A stretch of DNA of 56,337 bases from Bryobacterales bacterium (lineage in GTDB: Bacteria > Acidobacteriota > Terriglobia > Bryobacterales > Bryobacteraceae): assembly GCA_027459465.1 (NCBI GenBank), contig DAIDIH010000410.1, positions 85,192-141,528 of the forward strand, in the 5' to 3' direction. A model generated the notes under the pieces. The model was not told the origin of the DNA, ran no database searches, and was given only the letters and a program-made list of their open reading frames with translations. Positions 51,631 through 56,337 of the stretch are shown piece after piece (position 1 is the stretch's first letter; the number at the start of each line of letters is the position of its first letter). The translations under genes and the position numbers were made by a program.

Positions 51631-54600
51631 ATGATCGACAAACTCATCGCATGGAGCATCCGATGGCGGCTTTTCGTAGTCCTTCTCGCTCTTGGTCTCG
51701 TGGGCGCCGGGATTTACTCGGCAATTGGTCTGCCGATAGACGTTGTTCCGGACGTCACTACGAATCAAGTTCAGATCAATACGCTCGCCCCTGCTTTTGC
51801 TCCGTTGGAGATGGAGCAGTACGTGACCTCGCCGATCGAAGTTGCCATGAGCAGCCTGCCTCACAAAGAAGAAATCCGCTCCCTCTCGCAGTTCGGTCTT
51901 TCGCAAGTAACGATTGTCTTTCCCGACGATGTGGATCCCTACGCTGCCCGACAGTTGGTGCTTGAACGATTGCGCGACGTGGAACGGGACCTCCCTCCGG
52001 GCGTGGCGCCCGAACTGGCCCCGATCTCGACCGGGTTAGGCGAAATCTATCAATTCACGGTAGAAGACGTCTCCGGCAAAAACCTCCATTCACTGATGGA
52101 ACGGCGGACACTTCTCGACTGGTTCATCAAGCCACAGCTCCGAACGGTTCCCGGTGTGATCGAGGTCAACAGTTTCGGAGGCGAGGAGCAGCAGTATGAG
52201 GTTCTGGTTGATCCCATGAAGTTGGCCGGATATGGACTCACGTTGCGCGAGGTCATTGATGCTATCGCAGCCAACAATCTGAATGCTGGTGGCGGATATC
52301 TCGAACACGGAGGCGAGCAGGAGTTGATCCGGGGCGTGGGACTGATCCGGAGCGAAAGTGACATCGGCGGAATTGTCGTTGCGGCGCATCATGGAACGCC
52401 GGTCTATGTCAGCTCAGTCGCGGAAATACGGCGCGGCGCGCAGATCCGGCAAGGCGCTGCAACGCGCGACGGAAGAGGCGAGACCGTCATGGGAATTGCC
52501 ATGCTGCTTAAGGGAGAGAACAGCCGGGAAGTTGCTGGCCGCATCTCGGAGCGTTTGCAGGAGGTGCAAAAGGCTCTTCCGGCCGGTGTGAAAATCGAGC
52601 CGTTTTACGATCGCAGCACACTGGTTAACAGTACCGTCCGAACGGCAACGCGGAATTTGATTGAAGGCGGTTTGGTTGTTATGGCGGTCCTCTTTCTCTT
52701 TCTGCTCCAGTTCCGCGCTGGGCTGATCGTTTCCTCGGCGATTCCGCTGGCAATGCTGGTGGCGATCATAGGGATGCGATATTTCGGAATTTCGGCGAAC
52801 CTCATGAGCCTTGGCGCAATCGATTTCGGGCTGATCGTCGACGCGGCTGTAATCATCGTCGAGAACTGCGTGCGCAGGCTTGGGGAGAGGCGTCGTGAAT
52901 TAGGCCGTGCCCTCTCCGGGGAAGAGCGGCGCGCCACGATCCACGGAGCGAGCGTTGAGGTTCGAAAGGCGGGACAAGTGGGCGAAATCCTGATCATTGC
53001 CGCCTATTTGCCCATCGTGTCCTTAGTGGGTATCGAGGGGAAGATGTTCCGGCCGATGGCGTTCACCGTAATCTTCGCGCTCTCGGGTGCCCTGGTGCTG
53101 AGTTTGACGCTGATACCAGCGTTATCCGCCCTATTGCTCAGAGAGCCGCACCGCATTCCGAAGGAGCAGCCGTCGAAGACTACGTTCGAAGCCGACAATC
53201 CAATCATCCATTTCATTGCCCGCTTCTACGCGCCGATCTTGCGCGGAGCGATGCGACATCGCCTTCTGACGGCAGTGGGCTCGGCTTTGTTTGTCATCGC
53301 ATGTCTCGCCCTCTATCCGTTTCTCGGGGCGGTGTTCCTGCCCAAACTGGATGAGAACGCGATCGCAATCAACGTCAACCGGTTGCCCAGTGTTTCCCTG
53401 TCCGAAGCCGTGCGTATGACAACCGCGCTTGAAAAGATCGTGCGCGAATTCCCAGAGACGCAAACCGTGGTCAGCCGCATCGGCAGGCCAGAGATCGCGA
53501 CCGACCCAATGGGTCCGAACATGGGCGACACCTACGTTTTCCTCAAACCTGTGGCGGACTCCAGAACAGAAAACCGCCGTGAGGAACTCGTCACCAAAAT
53601 GGCCGACCGGCTTAACAAGGTCCTGCCTACGCAAGCCTATTCCTTTTCACAACCGATTGAATTTCGCATGCAGGAGTTGATCGAAGGCATCGGAGCAAGG
53701 TCCGATGTGGTGATCAAAATCTTTGGAGATGATCTGGCGACGCTGCGCGAACAGGCAGATCGAACTGCGCGTATCCTCGGCAAGGTGCCTGGCGCCGCTG
53801 ATGTTAAGGTTGAGCAGACCAGCGGCCAGCCCGTACTGCAAGTTGCGATTGATCGCGCCGCGTTAGCACGTTACGGAATCAATGTGGCGGACGTTCAGCA
53901 GGTGGTACAGACTGCGATCGCCGGCACTGAAGCGACCCGCGTGCTGGAAGGCTTCCGTCGTTTCGAATTGGTTGTTCGCCTGAAGCCAGAGGCCCGGCAG
54001 AATGCGCGGGACTTGGCAAACCTGCTGGTGAGCGCGCCAAATGGACAAAGAATTCCTCTTGCGCAACTGGCACACATCGGCACGGAAACAGGCCCTGTCG
54101 AAATCGCCCGCGAAAACGGACAGCGGCGCATCTCAGTTGAAGCTAACGTTCGTGGGCGCGATATCGGGAGTTTCGTCGAGCAGGCGCAGACGGAAGTGGC
54201 GCGCGAAATGCAGCTACCGCCAGGCTACATCATGCAATGGGGCGGTTTATGGGAGAACCTGGAGAGCGGGAGGAACCGATTGCTGATAGTCGTGCCGGTC
54301 ACATTCCTGTTCATCTTCATGCTTCTGTTTGCAACATTCCACTCAGCACGGCTCGCGACGTTGGTTTTCACGGGCATTCCGTTTGCCGTGACCGGCGGAA
54401 TCCTTGCGCTCCTGCTGCGGGGAATGCCATTTTCTATGAGCGCCGGAGTCGGCTTCATCGCAGTTTCGGGCGTGGCGGTGCTTAATGGGCTCGTCCTTGT
54501 AGCCTTCATTGGCCGATTCCGAGAGCGAGGGGAGCCTCTGGAGGCAGCCGTCTATCAGGGCACTCTACTCCGTCTGCGCCCTGTGCTGATGACAGCCGCG

Positions 54601-54792
54601 GTAGCCAGCCTGGGCTTCCTTCCCATGGCCCTTTCAATCAGCGCCGGCGCAGAAGTACAGCGGCCATTGGCGACAGTCGTTATCGGCGGAATTGTGACCT
54701 CGACATTTCTCACGTTGCTGGTGCTGCCTGCCGTCTACCCATGGTTTGCCGGCAGAAATACCCAGGAGCCCGGAGGCCTCGGTGGCTTCTGA
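51631..54792 (+). CDS. czcA: CzcA-type heavy-metal RND pump for divalent cations
   Basis: This 1053-residue HME-RND transporter starts at 51631 behind AAGGAG. The TM4 motif near residue 395 is DFGLIVDAAVIIVEN, with the first Asp that is characteristic of divalent (Zn/Co/Cd/Ni) pumps and absent from the CusA protein at 34109. The usual porter and docking domains follow, and the C-terminus is VQRPLATVVIGGIVTSTFLT. The following gene overlaps its end. Confidence 0.93.
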   Translation: MIDKLIAWSIRWRLFVVLLALGLVGAGIYSAIGLPIDVVPDVTTNQVQINTLAPAFAPLEMEQYVTSPIEVAMSSLPHKEEIRSLSQFGLSQVTIVFPDDVDPYAARQLVLERLRDVERDLPPGVAPELAPISTGLGEIYQFTVEDVSGKNLHSLMERRTLLDWFIKPQLRTVPGVIEVNSFGGEEQQYEVLVDPMKLAGYGLTLREVIDAIAANNLNAGGGYLEHGGEQELIRGVGLIRSESDIGGIVVAAHHGTPVYVSSVAEIRRGAQIRQGAATRDGRGETVMGIAMLLKGENSREVAGRISERLQEVQKALPAGVKIEPFYDRSTLVNSTVRTATRNLIEGGLVVMAVLFLFLLQFRAGLIVSSAIPLAMLVAIIGMRYFGISANLMSLGAIDFGLIVDAAVIIVENCVRRLGERRRELGRALSGEERRATIHGASVEVRKAGQVGEILIIAAYLPIVSLVGIEGKMFRPMAFTVIFALSGALVLSLTLIPALSALLLREPHRIPKEQPSKTTFEADNPIIHFIARFYAPILRGAMRHRLLTAVGSALFVIACLALYPFLGAVFLPKLDENAIAINVNRLPSVSLSEAVRMTTALEKIVREFPETQTVVSRIGRPEIATDPMGPNMGDTYVFLKPVADSRTENRREELVTKMADRLNKVLPTQAYSFSQPIEFRMQELIEGIGARSDVVIKIFGDDLATLREQADRTARILGKVPGAADVKVEQTSGQPVLQVAIDRAALARYGINVADVQQVVQTAIAGTEATRVLEGFRRFELVVRLKPEARQNARDLANLLVSAPNGQRIPLAQLAHIGTETGPVEIARENGQRRISVEANVRGRDIGSFVEQAQTEVAREMQLPPGYIMQWGGLWENLESGRNRLLIVVPVTFLFIFMLLFATFHSARLATLVFTGIPFAVTGGILALLLRGMPFSMSAGVGFIAVSGVAVLNGLVLVAFIGRFRERGEPLEAAVYQGTLLRLRPVLMTAAVASLGFLPMALSISAGAEVQRPLATVVIGGIVTSTFLTLLVLPAVYPWFAGRNTQEPGGLGGF

Positions 54793-55405
54793 CCGTGTCC
54801 AACTGGTAAAGCGCGGCCAACGGCTGGAATACTTCACAATCCTTTGGAACAGTCTTGAAGCTGTTGCAGCGCTTATCTCTGGTCTCATCGCGGGAAGCGT
54901 TGCCTTGGTCAGTTTTGGCCTCGATAGCTTCATCGAGGTAGCGAGCGGAGCGGCGTTGCTCTGGCGCCTTCAACAGGACCGAGATAGGGCCGGTCGAGAG
55001 AGGGCGGAGCGCCTGACCTTGCGCATCGTGGGTTTCTGCTTCCTGCTGCTCTCGGCGTATGTCGCCTATGAGTCAATGAGCGCAATGATGACGAGGCACT
55101 CCCCGGAAAAAAGCCCTGTCGGTATAGCGATCGCTCTGGCTTCACTGGTTGCCATGCCGTTGCTGTCCCGCGCCAAGCGCCGAATCAGCGAGGGGATCGG
55201 GAGCGCAGCGATGGCCGCTGATGCCCGCCAAACCGATTTCTGCGCGTACCTCTCGGGCATCCTGCTTGGCGGTTTGCTTCTCAACGCCTTGTTCGGCCTC
55301 TGGTGGGCAGATCCTGTAGCCGGCCTTATCATGGTGCCGATCATCGTTAAGGAGGGCATTGCCGGATTGCAGGGCAAATCGTGCTGCGATAGCTGTAGCA
55401 ATTGA
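54782..55405 (+). CDS. cation-diffusion-facilitator-like membrane protein
   Basis: GTG 54782 with GGAGG upstream is the likely start, overlapping czcA by 11 bp; a TTG at 54746 is also possible. The product has about six helices with VSFGLDSFIEVASGAALLW and MAADARQTDFCAYLSGILLG, as in CDF/TMEM163-like cation transporters. It has a cysteine end, KSCCDSCSN, which could bind metal. It completes the czc operon as a second exporter for the same ions, by inference. Confidence 0.8.
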   Translation: MASDRVQLVKRGQRLEYFTILWNSLEAVAALISGLIAGSVALVSFGLDSFIEVASGAALLWRLQQDRDRAGRERAERLTLRIVGFCFLLLSAYVAYESMSAMMTRHSPEKSPVGIAIALASLVAMPLLSRAKRRISEGIGSAAMAADARQTDFCAYLSGILLGGLLLNALFGLWWADPVAGLIMVPIIVKEGIAGLQGKSCCDSCSN

Positions 55406-55599
55406 GTCGCCGCGCGTCCGCGTTCTCGAAACGTGATTCACGCGGTCAGGACCAGAACCGGGGATCGTTCGGTATTTATGGCTGCCAAAAGAACCACAAG
55501 GGAACGGTCCCAAAACGAGATTGACCCTCGTTTCCGGCCAACGTAGAAGCTTTCGCCGCAGATCGTCTCGTCAGCGGAGGAAGGGGAGAGCACGCAACC

Positions 55600-55900
55600 A
55601 TTTTCCACGAGGCCGCCTCTCGCTCGCGGCTAGGTTCTGCCACGATCATTGAAAAAGATTTCTGGGTCTGCTGAACGCTCCAAAATTTTTCCCAGTCCGA
55701 TGCTGCCGGGCCCGCTCTTCAAACGTGGAACCTCGCCTTCCAAGGTCATCGAACGTTTCTCCGAAGACGTTGACATCGTCGTCCTCGCCCGGCCGGTTCA
55801 CCGGAGAACAAAACCCTCCCAAACGCCACGGGGCACAAACAAGCGGAACCGAAAGCTGGATAAACTGGCGGGGCAAATGTTCGGAGACTATTCAGGGCAT
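55600..55900 (+). pseudogene. AbiEii/AbiGii toxin-like nucleotidyltransferase remnant
   Basis: The plus-strand DNA encodes ATIIEKDFWVC, a stop, then GPLFKRGTSPSKVIERFSED and VDIVVLARPV, followed by NRKLDKLAGQM. These match the FWV..., FKGGTSLSK and RFSEDIDL motifs of AbiEii-type toxins in order. The in-frame stop and loss of both ends show it is inactive. No AbiEi antitoxin gene is seen in the window. It lies beside the tRNA fragment, as is common for mobile-element cargo. Confidence 0.65.
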
Positions 55901-56174
55901 CATCCTCGAAGAGCTTCAGCAGTCAAGGGCCGCGCGGCAATATACGATCGCCGAACGATTTGGCACTCCGCGGGTATGACAGCCTGATGATGGGCAGGCA
56001 TTCCCGAAGTTTGCTCGCTCTGCAACGCCAGACCGTGCCGTTCTCGGGCTGAGTATCGTAGGGACCACCTCCGAGGTCCGATGCACGAAAAGGGCAAGAA
56101 AAGGGCAATGTCGATTTTCGAGCCCTGCGGCCCGAAAATCGAAAATTGCAAATAACTGATTTTAAAGATGGAAT

Positions 56175-56228
56175 TGGTCGGGGCGAGTGGATTCGAACCA
56201 CCGACCTCCTGGTCCCGAACCAGACGAC
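56175..56228 (-). tRNA. tRNA-Pro (CGG) 3' half fragment, likely attachment-site scar
   Basis: The minus strand reads TCTGGTTCGGGACCAGGAGG and GGTGGTTCGAATCCACTCGC, then CCCGA and CCA. This gives an anticodon arm with loop TTCGGGA (anticodon CGG), a T-arm and the 3' acceptor strand with encoded CCA. Upstream of about 56228 there is no D-arm and nothing pairing with GCCCCGA, so only the 3' half is present. This is the form left at the distal end of elements that integrate into tRNA 3' ends. Confidence 0.75.
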
Positions 56229-56337
56229 CCTCGCTATCTCCATGATTACAGGGAGAATATTTTTGCAGGAAATTTCATTTTAGGCACCAAAAGTACGTTC
56301 GTGGGTGGGTAATTGGGTGGGTAGTTTTCACCTGATC

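Noticed and set aside
56175..56255. A complete tRNA-Pro gene
   Set aside because: The sequence 5' of the anticodon arm cannot form a D-arm or pair with the acceptor 3' strand.

Overview
The window looks like chromosomal or genomic-island DNA from an Acidobacteriota bacterium, probably Solibacter/Bryobacter-like. This is inferred from gene content: an Oar-like TonB-dependent receptor with an N-terminal Cna-B-like domain, two VWFA-related secreted proteins, a small protein beginning MCDYS, DUF2934-Hsp20, and many periplasmic metal-handling genes. There is no rRNA, complete tRNA or CRISPR array.

Layout. 1-1194: 5' part of a TonB-dependent receptor (minus). 1561-7513: a minus-strand copper-type operon headed by a MarR regulator with an in-frame stop, then a frameshifted membrane protein, a Cys/His-rich secreted protein, a two-domain multicopper oxidase, a CusF-TolC fusion, cytochrome c and a small periplasmic protein. 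7547-8275: remnants of an IS66 transposase and a ferric-reductase-like gene. 8276-24961: one continuous minus-strand gene train of about 17 kb. In transcription order it holds a Gly/Cys/Met-rich membrane peptide, isoprenylcysteine methyltransferase-like, site-2 protease, membrane protein, PII-like, MBL-rhodanese, thioredoxin-reductase-like, methyltransferase, Lgt-like, a UGA-interrupted mini-ORF, a membrane protein, and nuoA-[B/D-like]-H-J-K-L-M-N.

25076-27110: a secreted-protein gene split by an intact IS3-family element whose ends, 3-bp target duplication and restored reading frame can all be read. 27137-33439: stress and envelope genes (Hsp20, MCDYS protein, Cys-rich and Met-rich secreted proteins, two VWFA proteins, DUF411). 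33542-42151: a Cus-type copper efflux system (CusF, CusA, CusB with a C-terminal FixH-like domain, TolC) with accessory proteins. 42519-44250: a plus-strand TetR operon. 44251-48600: gene-poor DNA with remnants (methyltransferase, RND pump) and a TPR lipoprotein. 48761-55405: a plus-strand Czc-type divalent-cation efflux operon plus a CDF-like protein. 55600-56230: an AbiEii-like toxin remnant and the 3' half of a tRNA-Pro gene, probably the scar of an integrative element lying to the right.

The most unusual system is the complex-I-like cluster. It encodes a complete membrane arm (A, H, J, K, L, M, N) but no NuoC, E, F, G or I. In place of NuoB and NuoD it has one fused protein that has lost the cluster cysteines, the quinone-site His/Tyr and the Ni-type cysteines. 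Its NuoJ carries three copies of the CPMHP heavy-metal-binding domain, normally found in Cus-type adaptors, between transmembrane helices 3 and 4. I infer a cofactor-poor, complex-I-derived ion-translocating membrane complex adapted to sense or bind metal, set among copper and divalent-metal efflux genes.

Many genes carry single-base frameshifts or in-frame stops (membrane protein 6159-6855, MarR, PII-like, the gene at 41191, the peptide at 45738). Some may be sequencing or assembly errors rather than true pseudogenes.
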